Shown here: positions 34,029 to 41,874 of the stretch, piece by piece
How positions within the stretch are numbered: position 1 is the stretch's first letter
Layout of the letters: every line of letters starts with the position of its first letter
NCBI RefSeq assembly: GCF_036885195.1
Contig: NZ_CP133656.1
Coordinates: 1,178,001-1,242,000 of the forward strand
Direction: 5' to 3'
Source of the DNA: Pectobacterium cacticida
GTDB lineage: Bacteria; Pseudomonadota; Gammaproteobacteria; Enterobacterales; Enterobacteriaceae
Length of the DNA stretch: 64,000 bases
Position numbers and translations under genes: made by a program
The notes under the pieces: model-generated
Databases searched by the model: none
The model's input: only the letters and a program-made list of their open reading frames with translations
Told to the model about the DNA's origin: nothing

Positions 34029-34098
34029 AGTGGTTACTCCGAAATAAAATATTTGGAAAACCACCCCCTCGTCATCGGGAAGTAGTTTCCCGGAGGAT
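34029..34098 (-). promoter_or_regulatory. Leader hairpin 11 with anti-RBS arm
   Basis: Minus strand: CCTCCGGGAAACTAC...GGGGGTGGTTTTCC (34055-34090). GTGGTT in the 3' arm is complementary to AACCAC (34030-34035), between the GGAG core and the start codon. Confidence 0.6.
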
Positions 34099-34111
34099 TG
34101 ATAGATAGTTA

Positions 34112-34298
34112 AGCGGGACCTTCATCACCACGCTCGTAGCGGCGTTTAAACTACTTGGTGACATCTGCTCTCAAAGGATGGCAGATTTACCGCGCTTCTT
34201 AATCACGCCCTTTTCCTTGCAGGCTCTGGAAAAGTGATTCAGTCACCCGAAGGCGATCCTCACAGACTGATGGACCATTGGTGGTCGTCATAGACGAC
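34112..34298 (-). ncRNA. 187-bp structured repeat, copy 1 (putative leader RNA)
   Basis: Nearly identical to 37008-37195. Stems visible: TCACCA/TGGTGA enclosing GTAG/CTAC; ATCTGC/GCAGAT; TCAC-TTTTCC/GGAAAA...GTGA; GACCA-TTGG-TGGTC; GTCGTC/GACGAC. Versus copy 2 the last two stems have paired substitutions. It lies just upstream of the minus-strand accessory operon, so it may be its 5' leader or promoter-proximal RNA. Strand and function are inferred. Confidence 0.6.
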
Positions 34299-34369
34299 AA
34301 TTAACATCCTCAACATACCCAAAAACGGAATAGAGTTCAATATATTTTCAGCCACGCTGGCATCATTAA

Positions 34370-34442
34370 ATTATTCGTATCTGATACGAATAAAGCATTG
34401 AACTGTTTGCGGGAAGAATATCAAATCGTACCTGATACAAAT
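34370..34442. repeat. Repeated TATCTGATACgAAT motif upstream of the winged-helix gene
   Basis: TCGTATCTGATACGAATAAA (palindromic ATTCGTATC/GATACGAAT) and, 50 bases later, TCGTACCTGATACAAATAAA. Two similar palindromic sites immediately before the regulator gene suggest an operator. Confidence 0.55.
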
Positions 34443-34456
34443 AAATAAGGGCTATC

Positions 34457-34738
34457 ATGAGAATTTCAAAAAACCAACAAGATATTCTATTCCTTTTATA
34501 TGCTATCGAACAAATAAAAGGGGAGTGTTTTTTCGTACCCGTGACAAAACTATTCAAGATGGTTGAAAATAATTGCCATAGAACGTTGTACGCCAATCAT
34601 TTCAGGACGTCATGCCATACTCTGAATCGTCATGGACTTATTCAGCAACGCAGAAGTCACAACCTGCAGCTATCCTGTGCATTAACATCTCATGGACGTG
34701 ATATCGCCGCGAATATTTACAACGCCAGAAAAGAGTAA
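34457..34738 (+). CDS. Small winged-helix-like protein
   Basis: 93 aa. The pattern NQQDILFLLYAIEQ...VPVTKLFKMV...SCHTLNRHGLIQQRRSHNL...LTSHGRDIAANI resembles a winged helix-turn-helix of small ICE/plasmid regulators. It is divergent from the accessory operon, so it could control it; this is inference from position. The upstream region (34300-34456) contains repeated TATCTGATACGAAT/TACCTGATACAAAT sequence that might be an operator. Confidence 0.5.
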   Translation: MRISKNQQDILFLLYAIEQIKGECFFVPVTKLFKMVENNCHRTLYANHFRTSCHTLNRHGLIQQRRSHNLQLSCALTSHGRDIAANIYNARKE

Positions 34739-34877
34739 TGCTATAACCCTCTCTCAGCTTATGTCTGTGCTAGGACAGAATGATTCACTAACGGTTGAGT
34801 CATAAAAGCCGCAGCCCTGAATGTACTGCGACCAACGAATGCATTGATAATCTCCATCTCCCACTCAAAGAACGTTA

Positions 34878-35339
34878 TCAGGAGTGAATAATCAGGTTAC
34901 CTTTTTTATCAAACAAATCTCCACACTGACGCTTAACCATTTTCTCTATGTCTTCGTTATCGGGATCATAGGCCCCGGATTTAATCTCTTCAATCACTTC
35001 AGGAAGTATCGGAATAATACACCCTCCTGTTTTTACCCTCAGGTTATTTTCAGTAGGCATAACCCGAATAATACCACGCATTTCAGAAAAGCTGTCTTTA
35101 CGGATGAAGGCATCATAGTCGCTCTCATCAAAATAAACTTCATCAGAGAAGTATCTGCTTATCATAAAGCACGTATCACTTTCATTTAACGGTGTTTCAC
35201 ACGTAAATTTAATGATAATTTCGTCACAACCAGATTTTGAAAGATTAATTTCGTAGATTAACTCAACAGACACAACCGTCATTAAAATACCTGACACTTC
35301 TGTTTTGCCTGTATATTCAAACAATCGGGATTTACTCAT
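34878..35339 (-). CDS. Hypothetical protein downstream of the internal integrase
   Basis: About 153 aa from MSKSRLFEYTGKTEVSGILM; its ATG lies inside the end of the integrase gene (8-base overlap), with AAAGGTGATG upstream. Beta-rich soluble protein (IIIKFTCETPLNESDTCFMI). No recognised family. Translational coupling suggests a role linked to that integrase. Confidence 0.55.
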   Translation of the reverse strand: MSKSRLFEYTGKTEVSGILMTVVSVELIYEINLSKSGCDEIIIKFTCETPLNESDTCFMISRYFSDEVYFDESDYDAFIRKDSFSEMRGIIRVMPTENNLRVKTGGCIIPILPEVIEEIKSGAYDPDNEDIEKMVKRQCGDLFDKKGNLIIHS

Positions 35340-36249
35340 CTTCATCACCTTTAAAATAGACCTGTTTAACATAGCGTCCTCGTCCATCGCCATGACCTAA
35401 ATCCATCGAAACCTGAGCGTAAATTTCCTTTTCCGAAAACCCTTTTTCTTCATAATATTTTCTTGCATCCTGAGAAAACTGGTAACGCATACTGTGTGGC
35501 GCTTTTTTCCCCACTAATCCGACACGACGAACATGGTACCGGTATTTATCGATCGCTTTTCTGATATCAGGTTTATCTATAAGTTTACCGTTATTTTCCC
35601 GCATAACTTTTTCAGCATAACTGATGGCATATTTTAAGGCCTCCCTGTCCAGAATAACCGTATCTCTTGGACGGCCACCTTTTGAGCCAAAAACAACCCT
35701 GACAGAATTCTGACCCGTCTCCAGCGCTTTTTTCCAGGTTGAAATCGATTTACAGGATTCAACAGCTTCTTTTGTTCGTAATCCCAAAGTCTGGGCAAGT
35801 AACATTGTTGCGGCAACACCTTTATCTTTTTTTTCCACCTCAATAAATGCCTGCCTGAATTCCTCTGCCGTCAGGGCGGATTTTGTTCCATTGCGGCTGC
35901 TGCTTTCCAGCCCCAGCGTTTTATTACTGAGTAACGGATTATCAGGATCGGCTAATGACTGCTTTCCCAGGCTACCAAATACCCCCCGGAGGGCGGCTCG
36001 TTCATTACAAACCGTTCTTTCGGAAATGCCCTTTTCTTTTCTGCTGAGAAGATAGCCAGAAAAATGACGTGTCTTGATACTGTCTGTATGCCGTAATTTA
36101 ATCCCATTATCCCTGAGGTAATTAAGAAAATATGTCGCAATACGCATCCTGTCCGCGCTTGTAGCATACCCTCCGGACACATTGCGGGCATGGGTGATGA
36201 AGTTTTTCCTGAATATTTCAATTTTCGATCTTGCTGATTTTCTGCTCAT
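35332..36249 (-). CDS. Integrase-domain tyrosine recombinase (internal)
   Basis: About 305 aa from MSRKSARSKIEIFRKNFITH. N-terminal SAM-like domain and a catalytic domain with Arg in LAQTLGLRTKEAVES, HSMRYQFSQ, and LGHGDGRGRYVKQVYF. The box II and Tyr context is unusual (long insertions), as in 'integrase domain' proteins of enterobacterial ICEs. It lies midway between the two 187-bp repeats, far from any tRNA. It might act on those repeats, or act as an accessory recombinase. Confidence 0.8.
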   Translation of the reverse strand: MSRKSARSKIEIFRKNFITHARNVSGGYATSADRMRIATYFLNYLRDNGIKLRHTDSIKTRHFSGYLLSRKEKGISERTVCNERAALRGVFGSLGKQSLADPDNPLLSNKTLGLESSSRNGTKSALTAEEFRQAFIEVEKKDKGVAATMLLAQTLGLRTKEAVESCKSISTWKKALETGQNSVRVVFGSKGGRPRDTVILDREALKYAISYAEKVMRENNGKLIDKPDIRKAIDKYRYHVRRVGLVGKKAPHSMRYQFSQDARKYYEEKGFSEKEIYAQVSMDLGHGDGRGRYVKQVYFKGDEDE

Positions 36250-36273
36250 CTTATTTCTGCTCCCTGCGTACAA

Positions 36274-37007
36274 AACGCGTGAATATCAGACGAAGCAATG
36301 CATCTGCTTACCCCGGCCAGCCGTACAGACAGGGCGGCGTAAGCAGACGAAATGCCAGATTGTTAGTTTTTCGTCGTCACAGACGTCTCCGCGTGTCGGT
36401 TTGTTCGCCATCCTGGCTCGTTTGATATTGTGTAGCAGAGCTAATCTGTGTTGAGTTTTTGCAGGAGATCGATTGCTACCCATTTCAGGGTGGCATCGGG
36501 TAATACTCCCCGTCAGTCCCAAATCTGACGCCTCAATATCGAAACGAATTTCTCCTTTAATCATGGGGTTAACGCTTTCCGAGGCGGGAAGCCGTTAATT
36601 GAAGTTGATGGTATTCCCGGTGCGTCCGTCCGTGAAAACGGACGCGCCGAGCGTAGTAAAAACGTCCAGATGACGTATCTCAGACTGTACGACACGTGAT
36701 AATTCGATTCGTAAATACGTCTCAAACCCGCATTACGCCTGACGTGCGTGATGTCGACTTTCGCGCGTCACTTGGTGTTCGCTTCGCTTGCACGCAAGTG
36801 ACGCCGCGCAGCTTCGACCTTCCATTGCGACTCTCGTAAGCGGCCAAATGTGCCAAATGGCCTTATACGTTCGTGCAAAGGTCGGACGTCGCTCTGGACG
36901 TATTCGTATCTTGAATGTGCGTAAAACAGAAAACCTCGAACAATATCAAATTGTTGCCGAAGCTATCGAACTGTACTCAATAAAACGAGTCAGTACTTGA
37001 GTGCATT
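36274..37007. other. Inverted-repeat-rich non-coding region (candidate oriT or regulatory region)
   Basis: No supported gene. Inverted repeats include GCGTCCGT/ACGGACGC (36630-36652), CGTCACTTG/CAAGTGACG (about 36768-36803, 20-base loop) and CGACCTT/AAGGTCG around 36815-36885, plus several ACGT-containing motifs. Such nested palindromes are typical of transfer origins or multi-protein binding regions. Confidence 0.4.
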
Positions 37008-37195
37008 AGCGGGACCTTCATCACCACGCTCGTAGCGGCGTTTAGACTACCTGGTGACATCTGCTCTCAAAGGATGGCAGATTTACCGCGCTTCTTAATC
37101 ACGCCCTTTTCCTTGCAGGCTCTGGAAAAGTGATTCAGTCACCCGAAGGCGATCCTCACAGACTGATAGATCATTGGTGATCGTCCAAAGACGAT
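37008..37195 (-). ncRNA. 187-bp structured repeat, copy 2
   Basis: Same as 34112-34298 with few changes. GACCA-TTGG-TGGTC becomes GATCA-TTGG-TGATC and GTCGTC/GACGAC becomes ATCGTC/GACGAT: both partners of a pair change, preserving the stems. Other differences fall in loops (TTTAAACTACTT to TTTAGACTACCT). No gene starts directly downstream on the minus strand. Confidence 0.6.
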
Positions 37196-37348
37196 GGTAT
37201 AGCGGAAATGATATTAGCAACCCGACCCAGAATCGTCAAATAGTTACCCACATACCCACCGACAAAGTCGGCTCGACACTCGCCGACAGCTCCCGTTCGC
37301 CCGCACCTTTGGAGGGCGCGGACTCACTGGCTTATTTGTCCGTGGATA

Positions 37349-37357
37349 TGTGGATAA
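37349..37357 (-). promoter_or_regulatory. Perfect DnaA-box match
   Basis: TTATCCACA on the minus strand, with a second near-match (TATCCACGG) adjacent. In an ICE this could be part of a replication origin, but one perfect box is weak evidence. Confidence 0.3.
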
Positions 37358-37383
37358 CGACAAAAAATTAGCGACTCAGAGTA

Positions 37384-37989
37384 TTAATGGATTGAATCTC
37401 TTTCTTTCCAAATATCGGGCTTATCATCAACATTACCGACAGGAACACGTAAGAAACCTATTTTTGCCAGAGACAATATTTTATTTAATTTCCTGTCTCG
37501 CTCAATACGTTTTTCTCTTTGATGAGTTGCATCATCAAGTTCGATTACACAAACCACTTTATTTGTTTTCTTTGAAACAAGGACGTAATCTAAAGCCATA
37601 TTATTTACTATTGCTGAAAAACGTCGATACTCTTCATCCGACAAGGTTCCTTTGGGTATTGTCGTCAACTGGCCTAAAGAAACCTGGCAATGAATATCAC
37701 AATAATTACCATGCCATGCGGTTAAATTATCATAGAACTTCCGTTCACACTCACTTAAAAAGTAACCTTTCCTATTAATACAAGTACCACTATTAATCAC
37801 TCCCCAGAAAAGAGCATCTCTTGTTTCCCATTTTTTAGGAGCAGTATCGAAAACAGATAAATCCCCATACTTTATGCCACTATCGTTTTTGAAGGTTGGA
37901 GGAGCCTTTTTTTCCTTGTTATTCGGAGGCCTCTTTAAAAACCAAAACACTAAAATAATAATTAGAAAAACAAGCGCAATGAAATCCAT
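37384..37989 (-). CDS. DUF2726-type membrane-anchored nuclease-like protein
   Basis: About 201 aa from MDFIALVFLIIILVFWFL. N-terminal transmembrane anchor, then a DUF2726-like domain (FLSECERKFYDNLTAW; DYVLVSKKTNKVVCVIELDDATHQREKRIERDRKLNKIL). The pattern Asp...Glu-Leu-Asp with a downstream basic helix resembles PD-(D/E)XK nucleases and very-short-patch-type folds. Substrate unknown. Downstream of an unrelated small gene in the same orientation. Confidence 0.7.
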   Translation of the reverse strand: MDFIALVFLIIILVFWFLKRPPNNKEKKAPPTFKNDSGIKYGDLSVFDTAPKKWETRDALFWGVINSGTCINRKGYFLSECERKFYDNLTAWHGNYCDIHCQVSLGQLTTIPKGTLSDEEYRRFSAIVNNMALDYVLVSKKTNKVVCVIELDDATHQREKRIERDRKLNKILSLAKIGFLRVPVGNVDDKPDIWKERDSIH

Positions 37990-38054
37990 TCCAACACCAT
38001 AAAATAAAGTCAAATTAAAAACGCCCAACCAATACCATGTTGAGCGTACATATC

Positions 38055-38474
38055 TTACTTAAATGCAGACACAACTCTTTTTCTGGCATTCCACATAATA
38101 TCATCTGAATGATATGTGCTTAATGGTATAAGCTTGCTCTTAACGTCAGGCCATAACGTAAGTCCGGATTCCATATTATTCAAAACATCCTGAATTATTA
38201 CCCATGCAGAAAAAATCACTTCATGATCTTTGAGGTAAGAAAGAAACTCTTTCATTTGTCGAAGGCCACTATCTCCTTCTAAAGCAAAGACACCGCGATT
38301 AAAAACAAACCATTCACCTGTAACAGATGATTCAATAACATAACCGGGAAGATAATACATGGTGCTAGGCTTATCCTCCACCAAGAGATATACTTTAGGT
38401 GAATCCAGTTTACTCAAAAACTCGACATAATCCAATGCATCATAGGATTCAAACAACCGGGATGTATTTGACAT
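38055..38474 (-). CDS. Hypothetical protein (139 aa)
   Basis: Soluble, acidic and aromatic (YDALDYVEFLSKLDSPKVYL; GEWFVFNRGVFALEGDSGLR). No recognised family or signal. It lies 65 bases upstream of the DUF2726-type gene in the same direction, possibly an operon. Confidence 0.5.
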   Translation of the reverse strand: MSNTSRLFESYDALDYVEFLSKLDSPKVYLLVEDKPSTMYYLPGYVIESSVTGEWFVFNRGVFALEGDSGLRQMKEFLSYLKDHEVIFSAWVIIQDVLNNMESGLTLWPDVKSKLIPLSTYHSDDIMWNARKRVVSAFK

Positions 38475-38678
38475 ATTTATTCCTTAGCTACTCTTTATTT
38501 ATTGCCACAATAATGATAATGGACAGCCTATGCTTTAAGGTATTTAAGGGAAGAATAATCTGGCTGATGTTGAACTCCGCACTCGTGTTGTAGTCAGGCA
38601 GTATTCCTTTTCATACTCATTTAGTTATCATACAACGTCTTCAGAGCAGTGATAATATTTCGTTTATTTATGTCTTTT

Positions 38679-38701
38679 TATAGCGCATTTTTTACGCTAT
38701 A
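38679..38701 (+). promoter_or_regulatory. Palindromic operator upstream of the mazE-like gene
   Basis: TATAGCG-N9-CGCTATA perfect palindrome 35 bases before the antitoxin start, overlapping the likely promoter. Toxin-antitoxin operons are typically autoregulated through such sites. Confidence 0.55.
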
Positions 38702-38735
38702 GTGGTGCTATCATGGTTACACCAGAGGATAAGTC

Positions 38736-39038
38736 ATGAGTATTGTAGCCGAAAAAACGACAGGCAAAAGCGCTCGCCTGCGTAAGCAGGGCAGGGCCAT
38801 CGTTGTAACAATTCCTAAGGAAATTGCCCTGGCGATGAACTGGAAAGAAGGCGAAGACGTCGTTCTTGTCCAGGATGATGGCGCACTGAAAATCATGCCA
38901 CAGACAGTAAAACCTCGTAAACGCAGGATGTCTCCTGACGAACTGGTGTCTGATTTAAGCGCTGAAGATATCCAAATGCTAAGGGAAGCGACACAGCCAT
39001 TTCAGCAACTGAAGCCTACAGGACGGGAGATCTTTTGA
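38736..39038 (+). CDS. AbrB/MazE-family antitoxin
   Basis: 100 aa. Swapped-hairpin AbrB fold at residues 10-50 (ARLRKQGRAIVVTIPKEIAL...WKEGEDVVLVQDDGALKI) and a C-terminal toxin-binding tail. DNA-binding antitoxin paired with the following PemK/MazF gene; its stop overlaps the toxin ATG by one base (TGATG). Confidence 0.85.
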   Translation: MSIVAEKTTGKSARLRKQGRAIVVTIPKEIALAMNWKEGEDVVLVQDDGALKIMPQTVKPRKRRMSPDELVSDLSAEDIQMLREATQPFQQLKPTGREIF

Positions 39039-39394
39039 TGGCTCGGACGCCAAAAAGAGGTGAAATATGGTTAGTCAATCCAGATCCCATTGCAGGTAAA
39101 GAGATTGCCGGGCCACACTATTTTCTTGTGATATCTGTTGATACCGTGAACAAGGAAACCGGCGTTACCGCTTGCGCAGCGATAACATCAGGCGCGGGCT
39201 CCTTGCGCGAAAAGAATATCGTAGTTTATATCGGGGGCGGTGACAGCGAGAAAGGAAAAGTGACCGGGGTTATCCTTTGCCATCAATTGAACTCTCTTGA
39301 TTTCCAGGCTAGAGGGGCAAAGTATATTGATACGGTTTCACCTCAGGTCATGGCTGATGTCGAAATCACACTGGCGAACATATTGGGCATATGA
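39038..39394 (+). CDS. PemK/MazF-family mRNA interferase toxin
   Basis: 118 aa from the ATG. RGEIWLVNPDPIAGKEIAGPHYFLVIS is the family start (conserved Arg of the catalytic site), followed by AITSG and GVILCHQLNSLDF. A ribosome-independent RNase in this family cleaves specific single-stranded RNA sites; the recognition sequence cannot be told here. Stabilises the ICE. Confidence 0.88.
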   Translation: MARTPKRGEIWLVNPDPIAGKEIAGPHYFLVISVDTVNKETGVTACAAITSGAGSLREKNIVVYIGGGDSEKGKVTGVILCHQLNSLDFQARGAKYIDTVSPQVMADVEITLANILGI

Positions 39395-39537
39395 AAAATA
39401 GATTCATTTAAATCCGGTCTTGTAGCGGCAGACATCTCTTGCGAAACAGTGTGTAATCTCTATTCATTTTATGGACTTACGCTCCCAGCTAGGTTAAAAT
39501 ATAGTCATGAGATATTCTCATTGAGAAGGATATTCAG

Positions 39538-39918
39538 ATGCAAAACACAGCAAAGAACCGAGCCTATCAGCGTGGACTTAAGGCAGCAGGTATTTGGAAA
39601 AGCACCAAGAACCACCTGAAGCAATGGGATGCAGCCTGCGTTGCATGGGCTACCCAGAACCATTTACCGAAGTTGGTTGGCCATATTCCGATTGCAGCGG
39701 GGATTGTGTTGTTTGCTTCTGGTGTATTGCTGGGCGGAGCTATTCTTTCTTTCGTTCTCATCTTTGCTGCTGGGCTTATATCAATAATTCTCGGAAAATC
39801 TTCCGACTCTCATATTGAGAGTTACGTTGCAGACAGCTCATCCCATTACCATCCCCATAGAAATACATGGGACAACCACAGGCATTCATGGGAAGAAGAA
39901 AATAAGTGGGATGATTAG
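39538..39918 (+). CDS. Hypothetical membrane protein with His/Trp-rich tail
   Basis: 126 aa. Basic N-terminus, two adjacent hydrophobic segments (HIPIAAGIVLFASGVLLGGA; ILSFVLIFAAGLISIILG), then SSHYHPHRNTWDNHRHSWEE. Position next to traG recalls DUF3742-type proteins of related ICEs, but it is on the opposite strand and I cannot confirm homology. The His-rich tail might bind metal. Confidence 0.5.
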   Translation: MQNTAKNRAYQRGLKAAGIWKSTKNHLKQWDAACVAWATQNHLPKLVGHIPIAAGIVLFASGVLLGGAILSFVLIFAAGLISIILGKSSDSHIESYVADSSSHYHPHRNTWDNHRHSWEEENKWDD

Positions 39919-39951
39919 ATAGCCGATACCTTGTACCGACTATCTATATTT

Positions 39952-41490
39952 CTATTTCATTCCTTCTTTAACTCCTCCGGAAAAACTTTTAATAGAGTTA
40001 TTCGCATATTCACCGGCCTTACTTCCCGCAGCTGTAGCATCTTTAACTCCGTTACCAATAGCATTGGATAACGCAGCTCCGATATCCAGCCCTGCCCATG
40101 ATAGCGCACCAACCCACACAGCCGGCAGAACAATGAACATCGTTCCCATCACAAAGTTCATGACCATATCGTCAGAGGTGTTCTGAAAGCCCGCCAGATT
40201 AAATCGGCTGTGAGTATCAGAGCTGTACAACGCTTCCAATAGCCAACTGTCAAGCCAGCGAGCCAGTTCCCACCAGAACGTCAGGAAGTTGAGCGCGAAT
40301 ATCACAAATGTCAGGGTGATCACTGGCTTAAACTGATACGTTCCGAACGCCAAAATCAGCGGCAGCATGACGCAGACAGCCATCAGCAAAATGGCCTGAA
40401 CCATCGGCAATGCCTGACGCATAGCATCAAATGCCGGAAATGCTCCCAAACTACCCAACGCGCCGCCGGCAATAGCACCGAACCGACTGATGGTATTCAT
40501 TGTGGTAAAATCCGCATTACCACCATAGCCAGCGTAAACCTGCCCACCCTGGGAAATGTTCAGACTCTGGGGACTCACCAACCGCCTGATCACCGCTTCT
40601 TTATAATCGTCCGTACTTTTTCCCATCATTTTCAGTGCGGCGGAAAGGCGCAACCACATACCCGGATCGGCTTGATTGACCACCCTATCTTGCAAACCAG
40701 TATCCTTTGCTGACCACCACTCATTACAGGTAGGATAACCGCCTCGTCCCGTATTCGGCCGACCACTGTCTCTGGCATCGTTCCAGGGAAAATTTGACCG
40801 CGGCATTTTTGAGTTCAGTTCACCATAATAATGGGAACGAAACGTTGAGCTGCCTAGCCATTCGATATCCTTCAGCACCCCTTTATCTTTGGTTGTCCCC
40901 TGATCCTGTTGTTTCCACATGTATAGTGCGAGTGCGTAGCAATCGTTGGTGAAATCCTGAAGCTCTTCAGCCAGTGCCGGGTTACTAATATTGGTTCGCT
41001 GTACTTCAAAACGTACCTGGCGTAAATCTGGCCGACAAGGGATTGTCGCGACCGCTGCCTGTGTAATTCCTTTGGACAAACGGTGTACCATCGCCCACCA
41101 AAAAGGCACGGCAGCTGTTTGGTTATTCAAACTGGACACTACACTGGAGTATCCGCTGTCATTTGGCGCCAGCGGCGTCCAGGTACCACAGGTTCTTGCT
41201 CTGGAGGTATCATACGCCATGGTACTCAGACTCAAATTAATCAACGGCACACAACAGGCCAGCATGACAAAAAACGCGCCATACAGCGCGTTCTCGATGC
41301 GTGGCAGTGACAGCATGCCTTTGTTGCCCTCATCCTCCCCTTCTTCCCGGACTTTCATCCAGATACCAACGACTTTGAACGCGAGCGGCGCAGCAAAAAG
41401 GCCAGTACCAATCAGTATGTTCCACAGGCCATTATTAATGACCCAGCCCAACAGCGTCAGAAAATATTCGAGATAGCTGTTTGTGGTCAT
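39952..41490 (-). CDS. traG: TraG N-terminal-domain conjugation protein
   Basis: About 512 aa from the ATG overlapping the upstream stop (ATGA). Several transmembrane segments near the N-terminus (GLWNILIGTGLFAAPLAFKV; NALYGAFFVMLACCVPLINL) and more in the C-terminal half (MVQAILLMAVCVMLPLILAF; FMVLPAVWVGAL-like). Corresponds to the TraG_N protein at the end of the type G secretion cluster. In F-like systems TraG acts in mating-pair stabilisation. Confidence 0.85.
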   Translation of the reverse strand: MTTNSYLEYFLTLLGWVINNGLWNILIGTGLFAAPLAFKVVGIWMKVREEGEDEGNKGMLSLPRIENALYGAFFVMLACCVPLINLSLSTMAYDTSRARTCGTWTPLAPNDSGYSSVVSSLNNQTAAVPFWWAMVHRLSKGITQAAVATIPCRPDLRQVRFEVQRTNISNPALAEELQDFTNDCYALALYMWKQQDQGTTKDKGVLKDIEWLGSSTFRSHYYGELNSKMPRSNFPWNDARDSGRPNTGRGGYPTCNEWWSAKDTGLQDRVVNQADPGMWLRLSAALKMMGKSTDDYKEAVIRRLVSPQSLNISQGGQVYAGYGGNADFTTMNTISRFGAIAGGALGSLGAFPAFDAMRQALPMVQAILLMAVCVMLPLILAFGTYQFKPVITLTFVIFALNFLTFWWELARWLDSWLLEALYSSDTHSRFNLAGFQNTSDDMVMNFVMGTMFIVLPAVWVGALSWAGLDIGAALSNAIGNGVKDATAAGSKAGEYANNSIKSFSGGVKEGMK

Positions 41491-41864
41491 CGCGTCGCTC
41501 CTGTATCGATATAGATGGCATATTCGCACGCCAATAAAAATATCACGCTCACGATGGCTATCCGTTTTAGCGACGCTTTATACTCTGGCTTACATCCTGG
41601 GGCATGCCAGATTTTCCAGAACCCCCATCCCAATACGCCATACAGCATCAGTCGCCAGGCCAGCCAGCCGAGACTCGTTCGCTGCATCCAGTGGCGCAGA
41701 TCCAAAAATTCATCCGGATAGGACAGTCCAATACTGGCAATCAGAAACGCAATGAACATAGCTCCTATACCGACTGCCAGCGCGTACAATGACAATTTGG
41801 TGCCATATCGTAGTCGTTCGAAAAAGGGAGGCGTATTTTGATGGTTTTTTTTAGATTCAGACAT
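41487..41864 (-). CDS. Hypothetical conjugation membrane protein
   Basis: About 125 aa from the Met of MSESKKNHQNTPPFF. Four likely hydrophobic segments (LYALAVGIGAMFIAFLIASIG; WLAWRLMLYGVLGWGFWKIW; IAIVSVIFLLACEYAIYI). Coupled to traG by an ATGA overlap. A membrane protein at this place is usual in type G clusters, but no function is assigned. Confidence 0.65.
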   Translation of the reverse strand: MSESKKNHQNTPPFFERLRYGTKLSLYALAVGIGAMFIAFLIASIGLSYPDEFLDLRHWMQRTSLGWLAWRLMLYGVLGWGFWKIWHAPGCKPEYKASLKRIAIVSVIFLLACEYAIYIDTGATR

Positions 41865-41874
41865 GAACATTCCT

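Noticed and set aside
24536..34098. Leader hairpins as REP/ERIC-like mobile palindromes
   Set aside because: Dispersed palindromes would keep one sequence; these change the stem sequence to match each downstream RBS and all share gene-relative position and orientation.
24536..34098. Leader hairpins as ordinary intrinsic terminators
   Set aside because: Some have U-runs, but others do not, and a terminator alone would not explain complementarity to the next gene's RBS. Partial attenuation remains possible.
36286..36564. 92-aa minus-strand ORF
   Set aside because: Its composition looks random (clusters of Cys/Arg, no domain) and its AAAGGAGAA site lies after the ATG, not before it.
36788..37000. 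70-aa plus-strand ORF
   Set aside because: Starts inside the palindrome-rich region, has no ribosome-binding site and no protein-like family pattern; the inverted repeats explain the sequence better.
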